From assembly GCA_007119345.1 (NCBI GenBank), contig SKPV01000239.1, positions 1 to 48,767 on the forward strand: DNA of 48,767 nt, read 5' to 3'. The position numbers and the translations under genes were made by a program. This document shows positions 9,609 to 17,852 of the stretch, piece after piece. Source of the stretch: Halovivax sp. GTDB lineage: Archaea; Halobacteriota; Halobacteria; Halobacteriales; Natrialbaceae. Under the pieces are notes generated by a model. The model saw only the letters and a program-made list of their open reading frames with translations. It did not search any database and was not told where the DNA came from. Every line of letters begins with the position of its first letter. Position 1 is the stretch's first letter.

Positions 9609-10577
9609 TTAGCGGACGGCGAACCGACGGGACAGGACGGCGAAGGGAAAGCCGAACGCGGCGATCGCCAGCGCCCATTCGACGCCGCCGGCGACGGCGA
9701 ACGCCGCCTCCAGCAGAACCAGCCCGAACAGGGCGGTACCGACCGCCGGTGCGACCACGACGGACACCGGTTCCGCGTAGGCGCGAAGGATCGCTCGGCC
9801 GACCAATCCGGCGAACGCCGCCGCCAGGGAGAGCGACAGAACCAGCTCGAGGGGTCCCGCGTCGATCCAGACGAGGAACCAGCCGAGCGCGACGACCGCG
9901 AACACGACGGCGGCGCCGGCCGTCGCGATGGCGCGGCGATCGCTACCGGCAGTCTCGACGGGCGAGATCGCGACCACGGTCGAGACGTACCCGCCGATCA
10001 CGAGCGGGACGACGATCGCGGTCCCCGGCAGGTCGCTCGAGGACACGCCGGCCGCGCCCATCCCGGCCGTGACGCCGAGGAGGACGTTTAGCGCTCGCGT
10101 CCCGCCCCGCGACAGCACGCCGACCGGCGCGTCCGACGTCCGACCCTCCGCGACGACCACGACAACTGCGAGGGACCCGGCCACGAGGGCCCCGGTGACG
10201 CCCGTCGAGGCGCCCGCGACGACCACGCCGGTCGCGAGGAACGCGCCGCCGAGCAGCACCGTCGCGCGTCGAGAGGGCTCGACGGTGCGGACGAGTCGCT
10301 CCGATTCGATGCCGGAAGAGTCGGACTCGTCGAGGAACGTCGAGACGCCGGCGAAGAGGAAGATCGACGCCATCGAGAGACCGGCGACGTCGAGAAGCGA
10401 GACGCCGATGCCGGCGCCGGCGACGAGCGCCGCACCGAGGAGAACGTCCGGGGGTGCCGTACAAACCGTCGGGAGCCGGACGAGACCCTCGATGCTGGCG
10501 ACCCTGCGACGCACCGCCTGAGCTCTCGCGGCGTTCCGATCGCGGGCGTCCCCGAGTTCGCCGCGATCGTTGGCCAC
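9609..10577 (-). CDS. UbiA-superfamily integral membrane protein lacking the first Asp-rich motif
   Basis: A 322-residue protein with about eight or nine hydrophobic helices. Its N-terminal LVRLPTVCTAPPDVLLGAAL and the later RALNVLLGVTAGMG match the helix-1 and mid-protein signatures of UbiA prenyltransferases, which join isoprenoid chains to aromatic or lipid acceptors. In active members the loop after helix 2 has an NDxxDxxxD motif that binds diphosphate through Mg2+. Here that loop reads AGVSTFLDESDSSGIESERL and the motif is not recognisable. I infer a diverged or non-catalytic member. It lies tail to tail with the cupredoxin gene. Function unknown. Confidence 0.7.
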   Translation of the reverse strand: MANDRGELGDARDRNAARAQAVRRRVASIEGLVRLPTVCTAPPDVLLGAALVAGAGIGVSLLDVAGLSMASIFLFAGVSTFLDESDSSGIESERLVRTVEPSRRATVLLGGAFLATGVVVAGASTGVTGALVAGSLAVVVVVAEGRTSDAPVGVLSRGGTRALNVLLGVTAGMGAAGVSSSDLPGTAIVVPLVIGGYVSTVVAISPVETAGSDRRAIATAGAAVVFAVVALGWFLVWIDAGPLELVLSLSLAAAFAGLVGRAILRAYAEPVSVVVAPAVGTALFGLVLLEAAFAVAGGVEWALAIAAFGFPFAVLSRRFAVR

Positions 10578-11021
10578 CTCCGCTCACCCGGGATTTGCCG
10601 GGGGGTCCGGGGCCACGAGAGCGCACGCGGGAGCGATCCTCAATCGGACGACTCGTTCACGGCCGGCCGGCGAGCGGCCGACGGTATCGAGAACGCCTCG
10701 CGGGATCGGTCTCCGGCCGTCCCTCGGTCGATGCATTCGATGCGAGTGCGGACCGGTGTGTGTCACTGGGGCGATATTGGAGAACCCCGACCATGGGTCC
10801 GTCAGTTCGTTCGAGTCCAAACGGTCCGTTTTCGGCGATCGGTCGATCGGGAGCGCCGTTCGCGAGCGACGTAACGGAATATTACTCGAGACGCCGGAGA
10901 TGCGGCGAGCACGGATCGACGATCCGGACGAGCGACGCGACGCTAACGGAGTGGCGTATATGGTCGAGCGACGCGACGTTGACGGAGTGACGATTAAGAT
11001 GCCTCGCTGTAAGGAACGACC
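10578..11021. other. Divergent promoter region with a 36-bp tandem duplication
   Basis: This separates the UbiA-like gene from the acylase gene. A 36-nt unit beginning GAGCGACGCGACG occurs at 10930-10965 and again at 10966-11001. The second copy contains GATTAAG (about 10990-10996), positioned as the TATA box of the GTG at 11022. The matching place in copy one reads CGTATATGG, also TATA-like. No coding frame is convincing in the rest. Confidence 0.5.
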
Positions 11022-13520
11022 GTGAGCGAACGCATTTCGCGCCGGGCCGTCCTGGCGACGGTGCTGGTGGGCGGCGTCGTTGGGCTGACCGCAACCGACG
11101 CGAGGACCCTGCTGGATCGATTCGCGCCGCTCTCGGGGGACGCCTGGCGCGCCGCCGATCGCCGGTTGAGCGAGCGTGTCGAGAGTCCCTACGGCCCGGC
11201 GGCGGTCAGGCGCGACGACGATGGCGTTCCGCACGTCGAATCGGACGACGAAGCGGCGGCGTACTTCGCCGTCGGCTACGTTCACGGATTCGATCGCCTC
11301 TTCCAGCTGGACGTCCAGCGACGACAGATGCGTGGGGAGCTGTCGGAGCTGGCGGGATCGGCCACCCTCGAGTCCGACGAGTTCCACGTGCGGATGGACT
11401 TCGTCGGCGCCGCCGAGGCCACCTGGGCGGGCCTCGAGGACACTGACCACGCGCCCCTGGTCGAAGCCTACGCCGACGGCGTGACCGCAGCCATGGAGAA
11501 CGAGCGGCTCCCGCTCGAGTTCGAACTCCTGGGGTACGAGCCCGACCCCTGGACGCCGACGGACGCGATGCTGATGGCCAAGCAGATCGCCTGGAATCTG
11601 ACGGGCGACTTCGGAGAGCTCCGGCGGGCGAAGATCGCCGACGAACTCGGAGACGACGTCGTCGAGGAGCTGTTTCCGCCGTTTCTCGACCACGGCAGTC
11701 CGATCCTTCGCGAGGGCGACGACGCACTCGGCGAGGTCGGGGGCGCGAGTGGAGACGGCGACGACACGGACGGCGATTCGGTCGACGGCGACAATGGAAC
11801 CGGCGGCGGCAACGGGACAGACGACGATTCGGCCGGCGGCGAGGCCGTCCGCGACGGCGAATCGCCCGCCGACGATCTGCGCGACGGCGCGGCCCTCGCG
11901 GACTGGCTCTCGCGGTTCGAGTCGCCGACCGGCGTCGGTTCGAACAGCTGGGTCGTCTCCGGCGAGTACACAGAGAGCGGTCGACCCCTCGTCGCCAACG
12001 ATCCGCACCTGCTGTTGATGACGCCGCCGGTCTGGTACGAACAGCACGTGGTGACGCCCGAGGCGAACGTCCGCGGGTTCACGTTCCCCGGCGTTCCGTT
12101 CGTCGTCATCGGGGCGAACGAGCGCGGCGCCTGGGGGTTCACGAACGTCGGGGCGGACGTCCTCGACTGCTACGAGTACGAGGTCGACGAGACCGGCGAC
12201 CGGTACCGCTACCGCGGCGAGTGGCGCGAGTTCGACCGCGAGGAACGCGAGATCGACGTCGCCGGGGCGGAGTCCGAGACCGTCGCCGTGACGAAGTCCG
12301 TTCACGGCCCCGTGATCGAGCGGGAGGGTCGCCGCGTGGGGGTGGCGTGGACGGGTCTCACCGCGACCCGCACCTCGGAAGCGATCTACGACATCTGTCG
12401 CAGCGAGGGCCTCGACGACGTCCTCGACGCGCTCGAGCGGTTCGACGAACCCACTCAGAACTTCGTCTACGCGGACGCGGACGGCCGCACGCTGTACTAC
12501 GCGACCGGTCGAATTCCGATCCGCACCGTCGACGGCGAGGTCGTCGACGGAGACCGGATCTTCGACGGCTCGACAGGGGAGGGCGAGTGGGAGGGGTTCA
12601 CGCCCTACGGGACGTCCTCCTGGGACGGGTTCGTGCCGTTCGAGGAGAAGCCGCACGCGATCGATCCCGACGCGCTCGCGACGGCCAACCAGCGGCTCGC
12701 GGACGAGCCCGACCACTACATCGGGACCCGCTTCGCCTCGCCGTATCGCGGCGCGCGGATCTACGAGGTTCTGGACGAGGTCGTCGAGGGAGGGGACCCC
12801 ACGGACTTCGCGTTCCACGAGGCGCTCCAGACCGACGTCCGGGACCGGCGAGCAGAGCGGGTGGTCCCCGACCTCGTGACCGCGGTCGACGCTCACGGGG
12901 ACGACGACGAGCGACTCGTCGATGCAGCCGAGACGCTCGACGAGTGGGCCTACGAGATGGAACGCGATTCCCGCGCCGCCCTGCTCTTCGCGCGATGGTT
13001 CGATCGGTTCGTCGAAGCCATCTGCGAGCCGGCGTTCGAGGACGCGGGACTCGACGAATCGTACTATCCGAACGACTGGGTGGTCGCCACGCTTTCCGGA
13101 GACAGCGCGTTCTTCGCCGACCGGTCTCGCGAGGAGACGATGATCGCGGCGCTCGAGGACACGCTCGACGAGCTCGACGAAGAGGGGTGGGAGACGCACG
13201 GCGACTACAACACCACCGCCCCCATCGAGCACCCGTTCGGCGCCGAGGCGCCGTTCCTCAATCTCTCGGCCCGACCGGCCGACGGCTCGCGGACGACGGT
13301 GAACAACTACCGGGTCGAGTCGGCGGTCGGTGCGAGCATCAGATTCCTCGCCGTACCCGGCGACGAGAATCGAGCGATCCTGCCGGGAGGTAATTCGGGC
13401 GATTACTTCTCGCCACACTACGGCGACCAGTTCCAGCGATGGGTCGACAGCGAGTACCGCTCGATCCCGCTCGAGGTGGACGGCGACGTGATCGTCGAGT
13501 TCCGGGAGGGATCGGAATGA
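11022..13520 (+). CDS. Penicillin acylase family N-terminal-nucleophile hydrolase
   Basis: An 832-residue precursor of an Ntn amidohydrolase. The family cleaves itself into alpha and beta chains, and the new N-terminal Ser of the beta chain is the nucleophile. Here that is Ser307 in TGVGSNSWVV. The alpha-chain signature AYFAVGYVHGFDRLFQLD (residues 80-97) and beta-chain motifs (VANDPHLLL, ANERGAWGFTNVG, WTGLTATRTSEAIYDI, GGNSGDYFSPHYGDQF) are intact. Residues 242-285 are an Asp/Gly/Asn-rich insertion exactly in the spacer that is removed during maturation. The N-terminus (SRRAVLATVLVGGVVGL) looks like a Tat signal or anchor. Family substrates include acyl-homoserine lactones, penicillins and N-acyl amides; the one used here is unknown. 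GTG start, with a TATA box at the right spacing. It overlaps the next gene by ATGA. Confidence 0.9.
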   Translation: MSERISRRAVLATVLVGGVVGLTATDARTLLDRFAPLSGDAWRAADRRLSERVESPYGPAAVRRDDDGVPHVESDDEAAAYFAVGYVHGFDRLFQLDVQRRQMRGELSELAGSATLESDEFHVRMDFVGAAEATWAGLEDTDHAPLVEAYADGVTAAMENERLPLEFELLGYEPDPWTPTDAMLMAKQIAWNLTGDFGELRRAKIADELGDDVVEELFPPFLDHGSPILREGDDALGEVGGASGDGDDTDGDSVDGDNGTGGGNGTDDDSAGGEAVRDGESPADDLRDGAALADWLSRFESPTGVGSNSWVVSGEYTESGRPLVANDPHLLLMTPPVWYEQHVVTPEANVRGFTFPGVPFVVIGANERGAWGFTNVGADVLDCYEYEVDETGDRYRYRGEWREFDREEREIDVAGAESETVAVTKSVHGPVIEREGRRVGVAWTGLTATRTSEAIYDICRSEGLDDVLDALERFDEPTQNFVYADADGRTLYYATGRIPIRTVDGEVVDGDRIFDGSTGEGEWEGFTPYGTSSWDGFVPFEEKPHAIDPDALATANQRLADEPDHYIGTRFASPYRGARIYEVLDEVVEGGDPTDFAFHEALQTDVRDRRAERVVPDLVTAVDAHGDDDERLVDAAETLDEWAYEMERDSRAALLFARWFDRFVEAICEPAFEDAGLDESYYPNDWVVATLSGDSAFFADRSREETMIAALEDTLDELDEEGWETHGDYNTTAPIEHPFGAEAPFLNLSARPADGSRTTVNNYRVESAVGASIRFLAVPGDENRAILPGGNSGDYFSPHYGDQFQRWVDSEYRSIPLEVDGDVIVEFREGSE

Positions 13521-13918
13521 CCGTCGAGGAACGATCCGACGAGCGAGAACGGGACGGATCGGCGTCGAAACTGGCACGGGTCCGCCACCGAGGCGGTGCG
13601 ACGGTGGACCGGGCGCGAACGCATCCGCGCGATCACCCCCTAGCCCTCGCGGGCGCCGTGGCAGTGGGCCTCTCCCTCACCTGGGTGCACTGGTTCGGTC
13701 TCGTACTCGGCGGCGCGCTCGTCGGGCTCGTCGCGCCCTCGCTCCGTCGGGGCCTGCTCTTCGGGCTCGGATTCGGCGCGCTCGTCCTGAGCGTCTTCGC
13801 GCTCACCGTGGGTGGATCGCTCGGCGACGTGCTGGCGATGCGGCCCGTCATCTATCTCACCGTCGGCGCCGCCCTCGCCCTTCCAGTCTTCGGATCGCTC
13901 GTCAGAGGCCTGGGCTGA
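13517..13918 (+). CDS. Small membrane protein coupled to the acylase
   Basis: A 133-residue protein. The first 45 residues are charged and disordered. Three or four hydrophobic segments follow (about residues 48-62, 63-77, 80-100 and 108-130). The ATG overlaps the acylase stop codon as ATGA, which implies translational coupling and a shared transcript. I recognise no family; similar short proteins commonly sit after haloarchaeal penicillin-acylase genes in my recollection, but I cannot verify that here. It could anchor or assist the exported acylase. Confidence 0.65.
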   Translation: MTVEERSDERERDGSASKLARVRHRGGATVDRARTHPRDHPLALAGAVAVGLSLTWVHWFGLVLGGALVGLVAPSLRRGLLFGLGFGALVLSVFALTVGGSLGDVLAMRPVIYLTVGAALALPVFGSLVRGLG

Positions 13919-14113
13919 TCGGCCGCCCGTCGCTGGAACGAGGGCGACGAACGGTCTGCTACTCGACCGTTCGTCCCTCGAGAAGGAACTGGGACGGGAT
14001 GTGGAGCCGTCTGCAAGTGCGCGCTGGAGCCAGGTTCGGAGAAACGGCAGGAGCGGTCTGACGCCGGAGGAGGTGGAGTGGGGGATCGGCTTGATCGAGG
14101 ACGCGGCGGCGTC

Positions 14114-15334
14114 CTAACCTCCGTCCGCATCGGTCGAGATTAGCGCGTAGACGGTCCCGTCGTTCGAACCGACGTAGACCGTCCCGTTCGCGACAGCGGG
14201 GCTGCTGACCACCCACCCGTCGGTATCGAATGTCCACCGTTCGTCGCCGCCGCCCGCGTCCAGCGCGTAGACGGTCTCGTCGTTCGAGCCGACGTAGACC
14301 GTGTTGGCGGCGACCGCGGGGCTGCTCACCACCCTGTCGCCGGTCTCGAAGGTCCACCGTTCGTCGCCGTCGGCCGCGTCCAGCGCGTAGACGGTCCCGT
14401 CGTCCGAGCCGACGTAGACCGTCCCGTCCGCGATCGCGGGGCTGCTGGTCACCGCTCCCCCGGTCTCGAAGGACCACCGTTCGCCGCCGGCCACCGCGTC
14501 CAGCGCGTACACGCTGGTGTCGGTCGACCCGACGTAGACGGTTCCATCGACGACGGCGGGGCTACTGGAAACCGCTCCGTCGGCCTCGAAGGTCCACCGT
14601 TCGTCGCCGCCGGCCGCGTCCAGCGCGTAGACGGTCCCGTCGTTCGAGCCGACGTAGACCGTCGCGTCCGCGACCGCGGGACTGCTCACCACCCTGTCGC
14701 CGGTCTCGAAAGTCCACCGTTCGTCGCCGTCGGCCGCGTCCAGCGCGTAGACGGTCCCGTCGTCCGAACCGACGTAGACGGCGTCCGCGGAGACGGTCGG
14801 GCTGCTCTCGACCCAGTCGATCGTGGTGAACGACCAGCGCTCGGCTCCGTCGGTCGCGTCCAGCGCGTAGACGGTCCCGTCGTAGGAGCCGACGTAGACG
14901 GTCCCGTCCGCGACGGCGGGACTGCTTATCACCTCGCCGTCGGTCTCGAACGACCATCGGTCGCCACCGCCGGCCGCGTCCAGCGCGTAGACGTTCCCGT
15001 CGGCCGAACCGACGTACACGGTTCCGTCCGCGACAGCGGGACTACTGGCGACCCAATCGCCGGTCTCGAATGTCCACAGCGCGGAGACGTCGCCAGCCGG
15101 ACCGGCCGCCGACGGGGCGTGACCGGTATTCTTCGGTCCGGCCCCGCGCATCGGCCACGAATCGGCCGCCCGGGAATCGTCGACCGGTCGTCCGCGGACC
15201 GGAGGCGTCCCCTCGGGGTATCCAGACTCGTCCGCTCCCGCGGCTCGACCGGCGACCGCCCCGGCTACTCCCGCCGCGAGTGCGCCTCGCATCAGCTTCC
15301 TGCGCGTCGTATCCAGCGTCCGATCTCGATCCAT
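14114..15334 (-). CDS. Exported PQQ-like eight-repeat beta-propeller protein
   Basis: A 406-residue protein. The N-terminus TTRRKLMRGALAAGVAGAVA is a twin-arginine signal peptide. After a spacer there are eight repeats of exactly 40 residues with consensus SSPAVADGTVYVGSDDGTVY, then ALDAADGDERWTFET. This is the PQQ-like / BamB-type blade (tryptophan docking motif ERWTFET), so an eight-bladed propeller on the outer face of the membrane is expected. No quinone- or metal-binding residues are evident, so it is more likely a binding or scaffold protein than a dehydrogenase. It stands alone, with 195 bp to the acylase operon end. Confidence 0.88.
   Translation of the reverse strand: MDRDRTLDTTRRKLMRGALAAGVAGAVAGRAAGADESGYPEGTPPVRGRPVDDSRAADSWPMRGAGPKNTGHAPSAAGPAGDVSALWTFETGDWVASSPAVADGTVYVGSADGNVYALDAAGGGDRWSFETDGEVISSPAVADGTVYVGSYDGTVYALDATDGAERWSFTTIDWVESSPTVSADAVYVGSDDGTVYALDAADGDERWTFETGDRVVSSPAVADATVYVGSNDGTVYALDAAGGDERWTFEADGAVSSSPAVVDGTVYVGSTDTSVYALDAVAGGERWSFETGGAVTSSPAIADGTVYVGSDDGTVYALDAADGDERWTFETGDRVVSSPAVAANTVYVGSNDETVYALDAGGGDERWTFDTDGWVVSSPAVANGTVYVGSNDGTVYALISTDADGG
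14141..15070 (-). repeat. 120-nt coding tandem repeat, about 8 units
   Basis: The DNA of the propeller gene repeats every 120 nt without an indel; the stretch encoding VYALDA recurs at the same register. Units 3-4-5 resemble units 6-7-8 more than the others (units 4 and 7 share ERWTFETGDRVVSSPAVA), which points to a 360-nt block duplication or gene conversion. Confidence 0.85.
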
Positions 15335-15947
15335 CCCACTCGGTTCCTTCCACGTCGGAGGCGTTAAAACGGGCTCGCCGTTCGCGCCCTCGCCCCGGGC
15401 TCGAGGTTCCGTCGAGTCGGGACGACCGGCGTCCAGCCGTCGACCGCGCCCGGTCGCGACCTCGTGCCGACCGGTCGATACGCTCGCGTTCGGTACAGTC
15501 GGTGGAGGGCGCCTCGAACGCGATCGAAGACGGCGGGAAGGGTTCTACCGATCGAACCCGTGAAGCGACGGGGCCTGCAATCGATCCGCCGAGGCGTTCG
15601 CCCCCGAACCGGCTGACCGTTCGAAAACGTTCGGGACCGTTTCCCCTCACAATCCGTGACGGTCTGAACGGCGCAGACGGCGAGTAACGACGAATTACGG
15701 TCTGCAGAGCAGATAGTCACACTCAGATCCACCAGCACCTTCGAACGCGCGGGTCCGATCGCGAATAGGCCGCTCGGGGCCGTCGAAAATCGGTCACCGA
15801 TCTGATGGCTCCGCGACGTATCCGTCGTCGTATCCGATTCCCCGAGACCGCGGGTTCGACTCGGACCAGGAATTCGTCATCGGATGATCGATCCGTACGA
15901 ACGGACTCGGGGTATTTTTGAATCGGTCAACCACCCTACGGTGCCGT
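15335..15947. other. Gene-free stretch
   Basis: About 610 bp between the start of the propeller gene and the first micro-ORF. The frames on both strands are Arg/Ser-rich and give no recognisable domain. A TATA-like GGTATTTTTG lies at 15911-15920, about 30 bp before the ATG at 15948. Confidence 0.4.
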
Positions 15948-16079
15948 ATGACGTTATCACAAAGTGGTGCTACCGCGGCGAAGGGTGCGACGATCGAACC
16001 GGGGACGGCGAGGACGACGGCGTTCGTCGTCGGCGATCGCGAAGCCGACGACCGGATCGACGACAGCGAGGCCGACTGA
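15948..16079 (+). CDS. Micro-ORF 1 ahead of a HalOD1 gene (43 residues)
   Basis: A 43-residue frame starting MTLSQSGATAAKGATIEPG and ending in an acidic tail EADDRIDDSEAD, a composition that fits a halophilic protein. A TATA-like box at 15911-15920 has the spacing of a leaderless promoter for this ATG. Its TGA stop overlaps the next ATG (TGATG), so the downstream frame would be read by re-initiation. I recognise no family. Confidence 0.45.
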   Translation: MTLSQSGATAAKGATIEPGTARTTAFVVGDREADDRIDDSEAD

Positions 16080-16144
16080 TGGTGCGAGAATCGATATCGG
16101 ACGTGACGCCCGACGACCCTCGACGCTACCGGTGGTCCGAATGA
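16079..16144 (+). CDS. Micro-ORF 2 (21 residues), coupled on both sides
   Basis: It encodes MVRESISDVTPDDPRRYRWS plus one Glu. The start overlaps the previous stop and its stop overlaps the HalOD1 start (ATGA). The double overlap is the main evidence. The peptide may be a translational relay or a chance frame. Confidence 0.35.
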   Translation: MVRESISDVTPDDPRRYRWSE

Positions 16145-16431
16145 TCTCGGACGACGCGTCGCCGAACGACTACACGCGAGTGACCCAGCGGCCGATCGAC
16201 GATTACCCGACCGTCGGCGCCGCGGTCGTCGATGCGATCGCTGACGCCGAGAACGTCGATCCGGTCGCGCTTCCGGCGGATCGCGGCATCTGCCTCTTCG
16301 ACCACGTCGATCCCGATGCGCTCGATACGATGGTCGGCGAGCGAGCGGCGCGGAGCGACCTCCGCGTCGCGTTCTCGGTCGGCAACTACCGGGTGCAGAT
16401 TGCGAGACGGCGGGTGGAGGTGTACGGGTAG
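16141..16431 (+). CDS. HalOD1-domain protein
   Basis: A 96-residue protein made of one HalOD1 (halobacterial output domain 1) unit: VGAAVVDAIADAENVDPVAL, then HVDPDALDTMV and a C-terminal beta-rich stretch RVAFSVGNYRVQIARRRVEV. HalOD1 domains occur alone or fused to response-regulator receivers in haloarchaea and are thought to be signalling outputs; the biochemical action is unknown. This copy has no receiver. It is the third frame of an overlapping set starting at 15948. A second stand-alone HalOD1 gene lies at 45683. Confidence 0.85.
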   Translation: MISDDASPNDYTRVTQRPIDDYPTVGAAVVDAIADAENVDPVALPADRGICLFDHVDPDALDTMVGERAARSDLRVAFSVGNYRVQIARRRVEVYG

Positions 16432-16886
16432 GATCGAGCCCCGGTTCGCTGAACCACGGCGAACTCGATTCGCTCGCCGTTCGACCGGCTGGAGACGGGT
16501 GCGGTCTCGCCCGACCAGCCGCTCGCATCGAAAGCGGTGGACGCTGCACCGTTCGCCCCCACAGGTCCGTCGATCGACTCGTCACGCCGGTCAGCGAACG
16601 GAACCCGACGGCGAGTATCCCGGCGCGGTCGACGCCGACACGCGGGCGGAATCCGCTCGGCGTCCCGTGACGAGAATGCCGACCGACGCCGTTCTGGATC
16701 CCGTGATTCGGGCGCGGGCGGAGTTCCGGACGGTGCACTCGAGCACCAGTCACCGTCTCGACGAAGCGTCGTTCGAGATCGGGGCCTGGGACTCCCGGCG
16801 CGGACGCCCCGAGGATCGTCAGTTGGGCTCTCGAATCGCCGTCCCGACGGTGCGTGCCGGGGCCGGGCGCGGTCGCGTCACACCGA
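16432..16886. other. Gene-free stretch
   Basis: 455 bp between convergent genes. A plus-strand frame from 16678 begins MPTDAVLDPVIRARAEF but soon becomes Arg-rich and runs into the next gene's antisense; I do not call it. No repeat or RNA gene is seen. Confidence 0.35.
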
Positions 16887-17426
16887 TCAAGAGAGCCGCG
16901 CCGCGAGATCCGCTTCCGTGATGATGCCGACGGTGCTGCCCGCTTCCGTGATCATCACCGCCTTGTAGTGATCGAGGAGATTGCTGATCTCGTCCAGCGA
17001 GGCGTCCTTCGAAACCGTGGGAAAGCTCTCGGCCATGTGCGCCTCGACCGATTCGTCCCGGTCGGCCTCGTCGAGGTGGACGAGTTCGCTCTGACTGATC
17101 GAACCGACGGGGGTGCCGTCCTGGATGACGGCGAGTTGCGAGTACGCTTCCGCCTCCATCTTGCGCGCCGCTTCGCTGACCGAGTCGTCGGGGGAGACGC
17201 TGACGACGTCCTCGTTCATCAGGTCCGCCGCGCGGATGATGCCCCCCTCGACTTCGTCCAGCGCGGTGACGATCCGTCGCAGCGTCGACAGTCGCGGGTC
17301 GACGTCGCCGCCCTCGATGCGGGCGATCAGCGGTTGGGAGACGTCGGCTCGGTCGGCCAGTTCGCTCTGGGTCAGCTCGAGGTCGGTTCGCCGCTGGCGC
17401 AGGTCCGCGGGCGTGGGCAGTTCCAT
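16887..17426 (-). CDS. XRE-family helix-turn-helix regulator with a CBS-domain pair
   Basis: 179 residues. Residues 5-58 are an XRE HTH (TQSELADRADVSQPLIARIE is the turn and recognition helix). Residues 67-120 and 125-179 are two CBS motifs (MNEDVVSVSPDDSVSEAARK; MAESFPTVSKDASLDEISNL; GIITEADLA). CBS pairs bind adenine nucleotides or related ligands, so this is probably a transcription factor whose DNA binding depends on cell energy or SAM-type ligands. A palindrome at 17435-17449 overlaps its own TATA region, suggesting autorepression. The ATG at 17426 is the only reasonable start. The neighbour upstream on the same strand (UPF0212) ends at 17493. Confidence 0.9.
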   Translation of the reverse strand: MELPTPADLRQRRTDLELTQSELADRADVSQPLIARIEGGDVDPRLSTLRRIVTALDEVEGGIIRAADLMNEDVVSVSPDDSVSEAARKMEAEAYSQLAVIQDGTPVGSISQSELVHLDEADRDESVEAHMAESFPTVSKDASLDEISNLLDHYKAVMITEAGSTVGIITEADLAARLS

Positions 17427-17434
17427 ACGGGCAC

Positions 17435-17449
17435 ATAACCACGGGTTAT
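17435..17449 (-). promoter_or_regulatory. Palindrome ATAACC-ACG-GGTTAT over the promoter of the XRE-CBS gene
   Basis: Two perfect 6-bp arms with a 3-bp spacer lie 9-23 bp upstream of the ATG at 17426. On the minus strand the distal arm supplies CTATAACC, a TATA-like box at about -22. Binding of the XRE dimer here would block TBP, so autorepression is a natural inference. Confidence 0.55.
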
Positions 17450-17492
17450 AGAAAGGTGTTTGGGTCCGGCCGGTACGACCGGCCCCGCGCGA

Positions 17493-17852
17493 TCAGTCTT
17501 CTCCGTTCCCGTCGGTTTCGAACACCTCGACGACCGATAGCGGGACGTCCCGAAGTGCTCCGCCGACCTCGCTCTTTGCGATCCTGGAGGCGTGCTCCTC
17601 GCTGTCGGCGTTGAAAACCTCCATTTCGAGGGCCAGACCGACGAGCCCGGTCTCCGCCGCGATGAACGCCGAGTCGAACGGCTCCCCGCACGCGGGACAA
17701 CCGGTCGCTCCCACTTCGACCTCGACGTACTCCATGCTGGCGGCGTTCAGTCGCTTCCCGGCTTCGCTGACCGCTACGCCGATCGCGTCGTCGACGCCGT
17801 CGACGTCGCGGACCAGCCACGCGGCTTCCATCCCGACCAAGTAGTTGCTCAT
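17493..17852 (-). CDS. UPF0212 (DUF555) family protein
   Basis: 119 residues beginning MSNYLVGMEAAWLVRDVDGV and containing AIGVAVSEAGKRLN, the hallmark of the archaeal UPF0212 family. One CPxC motif (GCPACGEPFDSAF, about residues 50-62) may bind zinc or be redox active. The function of the family is not known to me. The frame is open further upstream to 18044, but conserved sequence starts at this ATG. It precedes the XRE-CBS gene on the same strand, with 66 bp between. Confidence 0.85.
   Translation of the reverse strand: MSNYLVGMEAAWLVRDVDGVDDAIGVAVSEAGKRLNAASMEYVEVEVGATGCPACGEPFDSAFIAAETGLVGLALEMEVFNADSEEHASRIAKSEVGGALRDVPLSVVEVFETDGNGED

Noticed and set aside
10584..13577. A 997-codon minus-strand frame across the penicillin acylase gene
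   Set aside because: Antisense shadow; the plus-strand frame has all acylase motifs.
16678..16921. Possible small plus-strand gene starting MPTDAVLDPVIRARAEF
   Set aside because: No ending with halophilic composition, no promoter-like box at the right distance, and it runs into the antisense of the XRE-CBS gene.
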